Source of the DNA: Amphiduros pacificus
Taxonomy: Eukaryota; Annelida; Polychaeta; Phyllodocida; Hesionidae
DNA length: 64,000 bases
NCBI GenBank assembly: GCA_949316495.1
Contig: OX439006.1
Span: 45,225,918 to 45,289,917 of the forward strand
Direction: 5' to 3'
The position numbers were made by a program, and so were the translations under genes. The number at the start of each line of letters is the position of its first letter. Within the stretch, counting starts at the first letter, position 1. Positions 34,090 through 54,825 of the stretch are shown piece after piece. Below the pieces are notes generated by a model. That model was not told where the DNA came from, made no database searches, and saw only the letters and a program-made list of their open reading frames with translations.

Positions 34090-35880
34090 TGACATACCTG
34101 CTGATTACAATTTAACCTTTATCTGACTGGAATGCTGATAATTATATTAATCATGTGACATGCTTCCTCAGTGTTCATTCCTGAATCCACTACTCGATAA
34201 AAGGATACATACTGCACAAGTTTTGGACAGTTAGGTTTAGCCAATTACAAGATCCAGATTTTATGGTTATTTTTTAAATTAATTTTTCATTTTTTATTAA
34301 TAATAGTTTTCTTTTATTTTCTAAAACTATGTGCATTTCAATTATTTTTTAATTTTATCGCATGCATTATTTAATGAATTCAACAACTTTCCTTGAGATA
34401 AAAAATCTCACGAGAAAGACAAAATCACTGAGTTTTATTCCTTTCATATAAAACAAACAAGGGGTGAATGAAAAGTTCTTTTGGAAAGAAATCTCCATCA
34501 AGTGAGAGCGTCTTAAGATATCCGCGAGACAACTCCTTCTGATTCTGCCAAATCTTCTGAACCAATAAAGTCAAAGGGCTTAGGACCGTATCAGTATCCC
34601 TCTGCCCACACTAGCAAATGAAAACGGCATTACAGTGAGATAACATTAATCCTATTTGGGCCCAGCTTGTTGGCGTGTTTTTGTGACTTCCTTTCAACTG
34701 ACTGGTGTTTCTTGTGAGGGGAAGTCACCAAGCTTCTATGATATTTGCCCCGAGTCGCCTCCCCGATTTATGTCATTGTAAAGAGAGGGTCAGATATTTG
34801 ACAAGGCGGCGGCGCTTTTGTTGTGTCTTCTCTCCAAAGCCCACTATCTGCCAATAACAGTACAATGTAGCCAATAAATAGGCAATGATAGAATTATCAT
34901 AAATGGATAACCTAAATATCTGGCAGGTATACACCAGGCCTTTAATGTTGTTTATGTTACGTTATCTTCTCTGCCTTTGATGTCGGCCGCCAGGTAATAT
35001 TACGGAACGTACATTCCCATTGTTTAATGATTTGCGAGGCAATGTGATTTAAAAAATAAAGAGAAATATATCTGTTTATCTCAAGCACTTTGTACGCATT
35101 TGACTATAATTTTAAATGAAATTTGTTTTAATTGCCATATTTTCTACGCCATCTCAACAAAAAAAAATCCAAAATAGATTTTTTTCTTAATGTCTTTGAT
35201 AATAGTATATACCGGTACTAACGTTGTAACTTTACCAGAAATAGAGTGTGTTATGGAGTTGTCATCTCAAATAGTTACAACGATTTAATTGAAATGTGTG
35301 GGAATCTGTGAAAAAATGTGGGCACTGGTTCAAATTAGCGGGCGGTGTACCCAAGTGCAGGCACTTTGTGGTCGCGAGGAAGAGACAATCGGGGATCTCG
35401 CACAAGACACCGGTACATTGATAACTCAGCGAAACAGCACAGAAAGGTGTTGTACTGCTGGTGAGATTTGACGGATTGAATCACGATTTTTGCCCCCGCA
35501 AATCCCGAAGCACTTGAGTGTATCTTAGGACTGTGTCTGTTGCGCTCTGTTGCTAGCATGTACTAACAGTGATATTGTCATATATATGAACACATTTGTG
35601 GCATCACAGAACTTTGTTTCCTTATAATATTTCATATTACATTCTAGATTACACAAATGTATATTTGTTTTCACTCAAATACATATATTTCACGTGAATT
35701 TGAAATGTAAAACTTTTTTTTAGATATGTTTAAATGCGGGGCTTTTTTCCCATCCAATGTTATTCCTCAATTATTTATGGCGATAAATTAATAAGTTATA
35801 TGTTTATTTTTTTTTAAATGCAAAAAATTTGAATCTAAACGGATGATTAAAACAGCCGAGGAAAAATAAGTACAAAAATC
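34090..35880. other. intergenic AT-rich stretch
   Basis: No gene recognised. A small GC patch with aaggcggcggcgc lies near 34,804. Confidence 0.45.
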
Positions 35881-35881
35881 T

Positions 35882-35896
35882 AAAAAAAAAAAAAAA
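35882..35896 (-). terminator. pol III terminator of tRNA-Lys
   Basis: A run of about 15 T on the minus strand begins 5 nt after the discriminator base, a strong RNA polymerase III stop. Confidence 0.85.
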
Positions 35897-35901
35897 TGTT
35901 G

Positions 35902-35999
35902 CGCCCGATGAGGGACTTGAACCCTCGACCCTTGGATTGCTCTAACTTAGGGAGCGGACGTTTAAAAGTCCAATGCTCTACCGACTGAGCTAACCGGGC
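35902..35999 (-). tRNA. tRNA-Lys (anticodon TTT) with a 25-nt intron
   Basis: The minus strand folds into a complete cloverleaf: acceptor GCCCGGT/ATCGGGC with discriminator G, D arm GCTC-AGTCGGTA-GAGC, anticodon stem TTGGA/TCCAA, variable loop GGGTC, and T arm GAGGG-TTCAAGT-CCCTC. The anticodon loop reads CTTTTA, then 25 extra nucleotides (plus 35938-35962), then A; this is the canonical intron position after base 37. The anticodon TTT is at plus 35964-35966. Box A (TAGCTCAGTCGG) and box B (GGTTCAAGTCC) are intact. Total 98 nt = 73 + 25. All stems pair, with one G-U, so it looks functional and would decode AAA/AAG lysine codons after tRNA splicing. Confidence 0.93.
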
Positions 36000-38984
36000 T
36001 CACATGTAATATAGTGGGGAATAGTTCAGTCATATCACGCAAGTTTGGCGCCAACGACACAGGAAGTGTCCATTTTGCGGGATTTTACAAATATGCACAT
36101 TTCAACTGTGATAAGCAGTGTCTTAATTCATATTATTGCCTTACGTTTCTCTTACTTATTTAGTTATAATAAATATAGGCATATTGTAAATCATAGTTCC
36201 CTTCCACGACGGGAGTTGTTCAGATAACAGAATTTCTGTTATCCCGTGGCCAACCTTGACAGCTTCACTACCCTCCCGGCTCACAGAAAAGGTTTAATAA
36301 TATAAGGGATGGAAACAGTCAAAGATCTTTCCTCGTGAGCTTAGAAAAGCATAAAAAACACATCAACAAGGTTCCATATACGTGGCAACTGCTCATAAAT
36401 ATGACAGTTCTTGCCCTTGTCCACCCCCGGGATTAACATGAGTTCATCATTAAAAATCACGTCTTATACAGTTCACAACCCTTCTGCTGATCTTTGAACT
36501 GAGCATGTGCAGAACATGAACTTCCTGCTTACCAGTGCTTACTGGCCGCCATATTGAATTTAAGTCGTTGAACAAAACAGAGAATATTTCAGATGCACAT
36601 TTAGTAGGGAAATACTTAACATCAAAACATTTTTGTGTGTCCCGTTGAGAAAACAAACTATTATTCACAGTTTGCATGTATTATTAATATCTCTTGATGA
36701 TTATATTCCTTGAAAAAACAGTTAAAAGGCTTTGTTTACATGGGCGAAAATATGTTTAATTGACTGCCGAAACATTACTCCCGGAAGTGGTGAAAAGAGG
36801 GCGCTCTCTTGTGTTTGAGCGATAATAGGTGCAAGATCAGTGAACTGTATTCTCCTTCCCGAAAATCCCCAATTATCACTCGCACATAGGTGGCGCTACG
36901 AATTTCGTGTGGGTCTGTAACTGACAGCTGATAACAAGAAATCACTATTTTGAAGATATCTTAAAAACTATACCATTTATCAGAAAACCGAAAACAGTTT
37001 TGAAATCAGTGAGATAATAGGAAGATAGTAGACAACTTTTGGAAGAAATGATGTCGAGATAAACAAAACTTAAGTGTCTTTGATGCATAGTGAGGCAGTC
37101 ACACCAAGCCAAGGTGACGAGTTGTTCATGTCACTTCTGTCAGGCAACCATATGCTTTCACACCATTGTCATCCAAAATCATTTGAATGTTATGATCAAA
37201 GACCTTTTTTGTCATTGTTTCCCAGCTCAAGCTTTGAAGGGGAATTGTTTGTAGCCTTTGTGTCATCTAAAATTGTTGCTCCGAGGCTCTCAGTTGTCAT
37301 GTCTTCCTGACAGCTCCGTCCCGATTAACGATCATTTACGATAACAAATATTGTACAGGGCAATACATAACCAACATATTTAGATTCCTAGTGGAATTTT
37401 AATACAGATGAAAAAAAAGTTTGTTCAATTTTGTGGATTCTAGTCGAAATAAATGGGAAATCAGTGAGTGCTTCTCAGTTCTGTTAATATTTGACTCACC
37501 GGAACGTGTGGTGACACCTAGCGGCCGACGGCGTATGACGTACGAGTTTGGAAAGGCAATAATATACAGATTCCATCCTTGACTTATATTGAGACTAACA
37601 CTGCATCGTATGTTTTTTTTGTTTTTTTGTTTTTTTTTTGGGGGGGGGGGGAGGATAAAAAAAACATGTATATTTGGAGCATATAGATAATTTTATAGCA
37701 TTTCTCAGCTACTGTGTAAGTGACATTTATGAACAAGTTGATGCATATACCACTTGAAGTAACAATAAAAAGCTACCCAAATTTATAGACTAGCTGACTA
37801 TAGTTCATTACATGTCTATGGGAGCCAAATTTGTATAAATCTTAGTTGTTTGGAGTGGCCCCATCATTGTTCTCTCCATTGGAGTGTCTAATATCATTTT
37901 AGTGTTTTGGACGACCATTTGAATATCTCCACGAAGGAGGGGGTGAAAATAGATTACTATAACGTGAATTTAAACTGGCAGTCTCGATAATACACCTTTT
38001 AAAAAATCTGCTTTGTCAGTTAAAGGTGTGATTTTCAGGTATAATACTGTTCAAAAATAAATATAGACCGACCAAAGGTTTTTTTCTTTGAGCTATAAAA
38101 TTTGTCTTAAACACTGTTTTAAAGATATATCCAATTCGAGGAAAATATTTTTTTAATAAAATACAACGCTTTTGTATTGAGTTGTACAATTTATTTATAT
38201 GTAAAATGACATATTTTTTACTTGTAAAATGTCAGACATGATACAGCTATACAGACAGCTTCACTCATGGAAAGACAGATACATGACCGAGAGACAACTA
38301 CAAAAGAGAGACAGCTGCACAAATGAGGAGCCAGACATAAAGAACTCACTTGCCTCACTCAGTTTAGAGACAGCTACATAAAAGACTGACAGATACAACA
38401 GGGTGAACGGGCTATTTATGATGAGAGAGGCGCCTTTTTTTCCCATAACCTACCCCCTCCATGACTAGAATGGTGTCTCCGGCAGCTGACTGCAAGCTCG
38501 TCCTACCCACCTTCCCCCATTCTAGGCACTTGAAACGATGTCACCCTATCAGAAGGTCCACTAGAAATGAATGCTTTATGAAATATCTATGATAGATATA
38601 CAAGTGCTGATTTCCTACCAAATATACAGTCCCAGTCATAAATTGGAGACAATGAGGAATAGGATGACAGAGCACTCACGAAGCAAACCACCTCACAAGG
38701 TGTAAATCACAGGTCAGCAGGTGTAAATCACAGCTCATACACAAAATTTATCAATATATTTCTTCATATATGAATATACTTGACCTAGTTCTATATATAG
38801 ATATAAATGTTTTGTTTCCCAACTGAAATGCTAAAATATAAATTATATTCTCCGCTTATAAGTTTTGAAAATCGACATGATGCAAAACAACGATAAGATC
38901 TCTGTATCAAATGACAAATGATAGTCGTATCTGACAGCTTTGTGAGGAGTAAGATTTATATGCACATTGAGCGTCAATAATACT
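36000..38984. other. intergenic stretch
   Basis: No gene recognised. CTCF-like motifs occur at 36,795-36,808 (aagagggcgctctc) and 36,885-36,898 (cataggtggcgcta). A T/G-rich run is at 37,613-37,653, and an acag/gaga-rich stretch at 38,225-38,400. Confidence 0.45.
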
Positions 38985-41900
38985 GATCACAATGGGGAAT
39001 GTGTCATTAATGCTGGTAAGAATGGGGAATGTGTCTTTATTGGTCACAATGGGAATGTGTCATTAAGACTGGTTATAATGGGGAATGTGTTTTTATTGGT
39101 CACAATGGGAATGTGTCATTAAGACCGGTTATAATAGGGAATGTGTCATTAATATTGGTTATAATGGGGAATGCATCATTAATTAATGCTGGTTACAATG
39201 GGAATGCGTCATTAATGCTGGTCACAATGGGGAATGCATCATTAATGCTGGTTATAATGGGGAATGCATCATTAATGCTGGTCACAATGGGGAATGCGTC
39301 ATTAATTAATGCTGGTTATAATGGGGAATGCATCATTAATGCTGGTTATAATGGGGAATGCATCATTAATGCTGGTCACAATGGGGAATGCGTCATTAAT
39401 TAATGCTGGTTATAATGGGGAATGCATCATTAATGCTGGTTATAATGGGGAATGCATCATTAATGCTGGTCACAATGGGGAATGCGTCATTAATTAATGC
39501 TGGTTACAATGGGAATGCGTCATTAATGCTGGTCACAATGGGGAATGCGTCATTAAATGCTGGTTACGATGGGAATGCATCATTAATGCTGGTTATAATG
39601 GGGAATGTGTCATTAATGCTGGTTACAATGGGAATGCATCATTAATGCTAGTTATAATGGGGAATGTGTCATTAATGCTGGTTACAATGGGAATGCATCA
39701 TTAATGCTGGTTATAATGGGGAATGCGTCATTAATGCTGGTTATAATGGGGAATGTGTCATTAATGCTGGTTACAATGGGAATGCATCATTAATTAATGC
39801 TGGTTACAATGGGAATGCGTCATTTGTGCTGGTTATAATGGGGAATGTGTCATTAATGCTGGTTACGATGGGAATGCATCATTAATGCTGGTTATAATGG
39901 GGAATGTGTCATTAATGCTGGTTACAATGGGAATGCATCATTAATGCTAGTTATAATGGGGAATGTGTCATGAATGCTGGTTACAATGGGAATGCATCAT
40001 TAATGCTGGTTATAATGGGGAATGCGTCATTAATGCTGGTTACAATGGGAATGTATCATTAATTAATGCTGGTTACAATGGGAATGCGTCATTAATGCTG
40101 GTTATAATGCGGAATGCATCATTAATGCTGGTTATAATGGGGAATGCATCATTAATGCTGGTTACAATGGGAATGCATCATTAATGCTGGTTATAATGGG
40201 AATGCATCATTAATGCTGGTTATAATGGGAATGCATCATTAATGCTGGTTATAATGGGAATGCGTCATTAATGCTGGTTATAATGCGGAATGCATCATTA
40301 ATGCTGGTTATAATGGGGAATGCATCATTAATGCTGGTTATAATGGGGAATGCATCATTAATGCTGGTTACCATGGGGGATGCATCATTAATGCTGGTTA
40401 TAATGGGGAATGCATCATTAATGCTGGTTATAATGGGGAATGCATCATTAATGCTAGTTACAAGGGAATGCATCATTAATGCTGGTTATAATGGGGAATG
40501 CATCATTAATGCTGGTTATAATGGGGAATGCATCATTAATGCTAGTTACAAGGGAATGCATCATTAATGCTGGTTATAATGGGGAATGCATCATTAATGC
40601 TGGTTATAATGGGGAATGCATCATTAATGCTGGTTATAATGGGGAATGCATCATTAATGCTGATCACAATGGGGAATGTTTTTTTATTGGTCACAACGGG
40701 AATGCATCATTAATTCTGGTTATAATGGGGAATGCATCATTTATTAATGCTAGTTACAATGGGAATGCATCATTAATGCTGGTTATAATGGGGAATGCAT
40801 CATTAATTAATGCTAGTTACAATGGGAATGCATCATTAATGCTGGTTATAATGGGGAATGCATCATTAATTAATGCTAGTTACAATGGGAATGCATCATT
40901 AATGCTGGTTATAATGGGGAATGCATCATTAATTAATGCTAGTTACAATGGGAATGCATCATTAATGCTGATCACAATGGGGAATGTGTTTTTATTGGTC
41001 ACAATGGGAATGCATCATTGATGCTGGTTATAATAGGGAATGCATCATTAATGCCGGTTATAATGGGGAATGCATCATTAATGCTGGTTATAATGGGGAA
41101 TGCGTCATTAATGCTGGTTACAATGGGAATGTATCATTAATTAATGCTGGTTACAATGGGAATGCGTCATTAATGCTGGTTATAATGCGGAATGCATCAT
41201 TAATGCTGGTTATAATGGGGAATGCATCATTAATGCTGGTTACAATGGGAATGCATCATTAATGCTGGTTATAATGGGAATGCATCATTAATGCTGGTTA
41301 TAATGGGAATGCATCATTAATGCTGGTTATAATGGGAATGCGTCATTAATGCTGGTTATAATGCGGAATGCATCATTAATGCTGGTTATAATGGGGAATG
41401 CATCATTAATGCTGGTTATAATGGGGAATGCATCATTAATGCTGGTTACCATGGGGGATGCATCATTAATGCTGGTTATAATGGGGAATGCATCATTAAT
41501 GCTGGTTATAATGGGGAATGCATCATTAATGCTAGTTACAAGGGAATGCATCATTAATGCTGGTTATAATGGGGAATGCATCATTAATGCTGGTTATAAT
41601 GGGGAATGCATCATTAATGCTAGTTACAAGGGAATGCATCATTAATGCTGGTTATAATGGGGAATGCATCATTAATGCTGGTTATAATGGGGAATGCATC
41701 ATTAATGCTGGTTATAATGGGGAATGCATCATTAATGCTGATCACAATGGGGAATGTTTTTTTATTGGTCACAACGGGAATGCATCATTAATTCTGGTTA
41801 TAATGGGGAATGCATCATTTATTAATGCTAGTTACAATGGGAATGCATCATTAATGCTGGTTATAATGGGGAATGCATCATTAATTAATGCTAGTTACAA

Positions 41901-42345
41901 TGGGAATGCATCATTAATGCTGGTTATAATGGGGAATGCATCATTAATTAATGCTAGTTACAATGGGAATGCATCATTAATGCTGGTTATAATGGGGAAT
42001 GCATCATTAATTAATGCTAGTTACAATGGGAATGCATCATTAATGCTGGTTATAATGGGGAATGCATCATTAATTAATGCTAGTTACAATGGGAATGCAT
42101 CATTAATGCTGATCACAATGGGGAATGTGTTTTTATTGGTCACAATGGGAATGCATCATTGATGCTGGTTATAATAGGGAATGCATCATTAATGCCGGTT
42201 ATAATGGGGAATGCATCATTAATGCTGGTTATAATGGGGAATGCATCATTAATGCTGATCACAATGGGGAATGCGTCATTAATGCTGGTCACAATGGGGA
42301 ATGCGTCATTAAATGCTGGTTACAATGGGAAACGTGCCTTTTAGT
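38985..42345. repeat. 3.4-kb minisatellite, 30-bp unit, with about 1,078-bp higher-order duplication
   Basis: Over 100 copies of a unit of about 30 bp (gcatcattaatgctggttat plus aatggggaat), with 29-bp (aatggg) and +4-bp (cattaattaatgct) variants. The block at about 40,080-41,150 recurs 1,078 bp downstream with the same variant order, showing segmental duplication inside the array. The unit is 30 bp and stop-poor, so long frames (MLVIMGNASL per 10 aa) appear; these are artefacts. Each unit contains the palindrome CATTAATG with a homeodomain-like TAAT core. Confidence 0.95.
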
Positions 42346-43800
42346 CTGGACATAAATGGGAATGTGTCATTACTACCGCTTATGAAAATTGTGTCATCAA
42401 TAATATTCATATAAATGTGTCTTTTTGTCTGGTAATCGTGTCAATGAGTTATAAATTCAGTATGCAAAAAGTATGCAAAATGTGTCATGCACCAGTTATA
42501 TCTGCATTAATGTGTCATCAAATCATTACAAATGTGTCTTTAAAAGAACAGTAACCTCTAAGCCTGTGAGCAACAGATAAATATGCCCAGCATAGAGCAT
42601 CTAGCATGTAGTGTAAACAAAGTGGATGGAAAAAAAACTTGGCAGTTTTATTGCACTTTCATTATTGATCCTGCTCTACAAAAGGCGACTAAAACAAGCT
42701 CAAAGTGTCCTTATATGCTTTATATATTACACATAAAACGGGCCATTTTCCAATCTAATTGTACATTTATCGCCTTTTAATGCTCTTGTTATTTTAGGTA
42801 TTTGAATTGATCAATATTGACAATGCAGCCAGATCTTAACTCAGACAGTATATTTATATAATACCAAATTTTCATGATGGAAATTTGTAAATACACACTG
42901 GAATCTGGCCGTTCTGCACAACTAGAAATGTTCAAGTGTCATATTGATAGTCTCTTTTTTTATATCTAAGTAAGAAGTTAACCATCTCTCTCTCTATATA
43001 TATGAGGTCCGAGTTAGCGTGTAGTTAGCGTTTATAGACATCATCTCCTGACTTTGACTTTCCTGTATGGATGGTGACATTGTAATTAAGCTTGAGCTTA
43101 TTGTGCATACAAGAAATAGAATCATCAAAATTAAGATATTGTTACTTTAATTAAAGGGAAGCACATTTATGTTATGATCAAAGCGAACATATTAAGATAA
43201 AACATTTTATTTGGTTTAAACATTATCAAAAAGTCTTTAATTTACATGTAAACTTGAGAGTTGTTTCAACTCCAGGCACAAGCCTGCTCTCAGCTGTTGT
43301 GCAACCTGGACACTTTATGTAAAAATATCATATCTGAATGACCCAGGAAAATTCTTTGTTGCGCTTATTAATGGTATTGACAATTTGCTAGTTCCATTAT
43401 ATTTAAATGTATTTAAGAACAGAAAAAGGTGACTGGGTTGGTTTAAGTCCATTTGGTGAGGGCCGCATGTTCCATGCAGCTTGACTCTACAAAACATCAT
43501 TAGGCTACAATTAACATTTGGCATATCAGTCAACACCAGTCTTATCCCAGATACGATATTTGCTTGCAAAATCTCATCTCAAATATTGACATACTCTTTA
43601 ATATTCATGAGGCAAGGGCGTGGGCCAATGAGATGTCAGTGGGAGGTCCTTGTCCATGCCTGTCTGAAAAACCAGATCTTGGCTTGTGCTACCACCTATC
43701 GGGCGATTAGACACAATCCCGTTTGATTACAACAAGTCAGTGACTGATATCATTATGTTTAGAGTGTGGGGGTAGGGGACTGTAAATTGACTCTAGTCAG
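42346..43800. other. AT-rich region upstream of the Osr promoter
   Basis: No gene recognised. From about 43,600 the sequence becomes promoter-like (ggcgtgggccaatgagatg). A GATCAAAGC TCF-like match lies near 43,178. Confidence 0.4.
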
Positions 43801-43808
43801 ACTGTCAG

Positions 43809-43890
43809 CCAATCAGGAAGCAGTTCGATAAGTGTGCTGTTTGCGGTCAGTGGCCAGCTTATAACACAGAGGGTCCAGAGAAGCAGTGTA
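43809..43890 (+). promoter_or_regulatory. core promoter of the Osr gene (CCAAT and TATA)
   Basis: GCCAATCAGG has its CCAAT at 43809-43813 and CTTATAAC its TATAA at 43859-43864, 46 bp further on. A start site near 43,890 would give a 5' exon ending at the donor 44104 (aacag|gtgcgt). A second CCAAT (ggccaatgag) lies near 43,624. A short upstream frame (MRTETLYPAN) at 43,982 would precede the main start. Confidence 0.55.
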
Positions 43891-44073
43891 TACTTGTGTC
43901 ACAGACCTCACACGAGAACTGACCATCCCGGATTTCTTATACAGCTACTTTGAACGTGTTGTGTCCAGTGGCTATTTAGCTGATGCGAACAGAGACTTTA
44001 TACCCGGCCAACTAAAACAATTCACCGTCTCCAGAAAGAAAAAAAGAATTGATCATTCATCTCAGCAGCATCC

Positions 44074-51616
<7,543 letters not shown>

Positions 51617-52565
51617 AATGAGTCAGCACTTATAGTGTAAGTGTTATGAACATTTTTTCCAAAGAAATGTCATGGTGCCAATATCTTTTTAAGATAATAC
51701 AATACAATATTAAACATTGATATGGCAACCATATGCATGGTGCTTACTTGTACATCACCGTCCAATGAGAATAAATCAAAATAATAAATAGAGATTCAAT
51801 ATTTAATTCCTTTATTTCCTGGCATGTTAAGATACTAATAGATGTTTAACTTTATGTGTGATTAGATTTTGTTCAATTGTACATATGATCACTCGCCCAA
51901 TTATTATGATGCAAACAGTCTGAAGCAATATTAAAGTCACGTGACTGATGTAGAGCTGTTTTGATACTACAATTGTATTGGATGAATGGTGCCACGTGAT
52001 TCTGACAAAATGATTGTAAACATATGTGATGATGAACTCTTGTCCTGACGAAGCTCCCAAGAAATGTGGAGCTAAAATTGACACTACATTGACACTATAT
52101 TGACATTACATCGATATGGAGCATGTTGTGAATTAATCACACTGAAGAAGTCACAAAACAGTTGACACGCTCCCGTTGTTTTTTTGTCAATCAACTTCAA
52201 CTTGATGTGTTCATTAAAAAAACGACACATGTAGAAAATATATTGACCAGTCATGGTCATCTTGTTAAGTCCAATTAAATTGTGTAAACTTAGTTTTGAT
52301 TTGTATGAAAAGGAATATATTGTTTTTCATTTGTATTGTGAGAATTGTGTAAATAGTTATTTATTGAATATAGCGCTGAGTTATAGAAGCGAGCATGTGA
52401 AATAAGCCACCTGTGTATAACCACCTTAGTATTTGGAGTGTGGCTCTCTTTACCTGCTGGCATTGTATATGCTACTCACCTGATGCACAATATTTATTAT
52501 AGATCACCTTTGTGTATGTACATAAACATAACCATTGTAAATAAAAGCTATCAAATGAATATCAA
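51617..52565 (+). other. 3' UTR of the Osr gene with poly(A) signal
   Basis: AT-rich, no open frame. The canonical AATAAA is at 52540-52545 (gtaaataaaagc), about 0.93 kb after the stop; cleavage is expected 10-30 bp later. Confidence 0.6.
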
Positions 52566-52569
52566 GTCA

Positions 52570-53800
52570 CATGTTATCATTTCTTCATGAAGCCTTTATC
52601 AATAAGTATCTTGTGTCATAATATAATGGTACTTCGTCGCCAATTAATATTATTTTACTGTCCAAAGCCCAATTTTCATATATTTAACAGAATATTTCCC
52701 GTTATTTTAACCAGAGTTGTTGTATTCACATGTATAGATCTAGAACTCTCAGCACATATCCATCACATATCCTTTACTAAAGGATATTATGTTATGATTT
52801 ACTTCAGTAAATCCTTTAGTATCATCTTGGAATACAATATTCATTATACTCCAAGGCATCATCTACACTCTTCGTTCTTTATTATAGAGACTCATATTTC
52901 AGGCTAAAACCCAACATTTTACGTTATCGATCTTTGTTCAAATATTAGAACAATTACCTAATCATTGGAAGATGCACGGAAAGTTTATTTCATCATGTAG
53001 TAGCAAAAAGTGGTTGTTTAGCGAAGCCATCAAAAGTTCAATGTCCTATAAAAATTGAATTTATAATGGGGGTGAGGAAATGATTTGAAATTTGTCATTT
53101 TAGTTATTTCAGGGACTATTCTAGCCCCACTACGGTCACTTCATGCACAAAAAATATGATTTGGTTGTCACAGTTACGTTTCTGAAGGGACGGTGGGGTG
53201 AGGGAGGGATCAAACAAAAAAAAGGGAGAATTTTTTTTGTAGGATTAGAATTTTAGAATTTTAGATAGACGCATCTTTGTAGTGAAGTACTATGACATTA
53301 TAGTAGGTCACGTGTTTATGCGGGTAGATTATGTTTCTGGACAATACATGACCAGCAATGATTGTCTGATGTTTGTCTAGCGGATAATATACACATATAT
53401 GTGCACATATAATATGATATATAATGGATAATTCTATATGTGATACAGACTGTGTTCACTCATTTAAAATATGTGCCAGTTTGAATCATCATCAAAATGT
53501 TCTAGCCCCACAACAATGACTCAATGCATACAAAATATGATTTGGTTGTTTATAATTTAGAAAAAATTGTGTCAAATACTTTCCAGTTTTATCCGAGAGT
53601 AATAGTAATAATTTAATTATATTGATTTCATATTTTACCTAACGTTTAACTTTTGATCATTGTCACTAGTTGACAAATCAAATTTTTGTGAAAGAATTCA
53701 ACACTTCCTTTGTGATGGATTTGCGTTTGTTAGAATGTGTGTTGGATTAACGTAATCCCTTGATCATGTTCTGACTCCTGGGGATTTGTTCCACTTCTAT
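52570..53800. other. intergenic AT-rich stretch
   Basis: No gene recognised. A phrase (tctagccccac...aatatgatttggttgt) recurs at 53,122-53,166 and 53,502-53,548, a diverged local duplication. Confidence 0.45.
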
Positions 53801-53809
53801 GTCCTTCAT

Positions 53810-54220
53810 CCCCACAGCCTCTGAAAACATGTAGCAGGTCCCGTTATTTGCGGGGAGGCCGTCATTAATGAGATGTTAATTGAGGTGTGATTGTTGAGGC
53901 TGAGAGGCCCGTGTGAGCGATCAAAGCACCCGGGCCCCGGGGAGTCCCGTGAAGTGTGCCGGGAGAAAGGCGTGGAGGGGCCGGGGAGAGAATCAACCGA
54001 AACCGCGGCCCTGAAATCCCCGGACCATCCCCACTGCCGACCGCTTCGTATCAAAGTACCGCTGCTCGCTGCCCATGATAACACACACGTGCGCCGGGTT
54101 AAGCACGGATTTAATTACAGCAAAGTGTTGATAATGCAACAGAATAACGGGGTATTTAACAACCCCTGCTGCGGCGGCCGCAACCCTGCGGTTTTGCTGC
54201 TGTTTCATCTGTGTTTTCAT
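53810..54220. promoter_or_regulatory. GC-rich island with homeodomain- and TCF-like motifs
   Basis: GC-rich block 2.2 kb beyond the Osr stop. It contains attaatgag and gttaattgag (homeodomain-like) and GATCAAAGC (53,919-53,927; the reverse reads GCTTTGATC, a full TCF match). Frames on both strands lack recognisable protein. Best explained as a conserved non-coding or enhancer element; this is inference. Confidence 0.35.
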
Positions 54221-54825
54221 CTAATGGTTCATAACAGAACATCAGAGAACAGTTACCTACCCCCCGCCCCTCGCACACTCTCCCTGACACACATGACATA
54301 GATTTTTAATTAAGAACAACTTAAAGATTGTAATGTATACGTCAATATTGAATGTTATTCAATTAGGGTTGATCTGTTTGGTGTAACATTTCACTACCCG
54401 CAGTTCCGGGTTGGTGGGATTCGGTTGAGACCAGATTGTTAGAAATCTGTTGACACAGCAAGAAATCAATTAAAAGAAAACATCGACAATGTTGGGTTAT
54501 CTTGTGCTAAATTTTCACGGTCTCATAAACCCAAATGTTCACTTATCGCTTTTTTTCTCCAGATAAAGAATTTTCTGTTTCTTTATATGTTTTGGGGAAA
54601 AGAATTATAAACTAATTTCATATCGAGATCAATGATTTTATTGTACTTTCATAGTTCGTTGATATATTTTGGACAAACCAAATATCAACAGAAACTACAG
54701 ATTTAGCACGCAGTGTAAGTCATGTCCACCCACTCGATTCGTTGGTAGCCTGGGCAGGGGACTTTTAGCAGTCCAATCTATAAAGTGTGTCACAAAGATC
54801 AGCAGTATGCAGAGTGACTCCTCGG

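Noticed and set aside
40479-42162. Open frames of 180-201 aa with MLVIMGNASL repeats
   Set aside because: They arise from a 30-bp repeat without stops. There is no start context, no splice structure, and the array is non-coding in character.
38985-42345. CRISPR-like array
   Set aside because: Units are contiguous without unique spacers and the genome is eukaryotic; this is a minisatellite.
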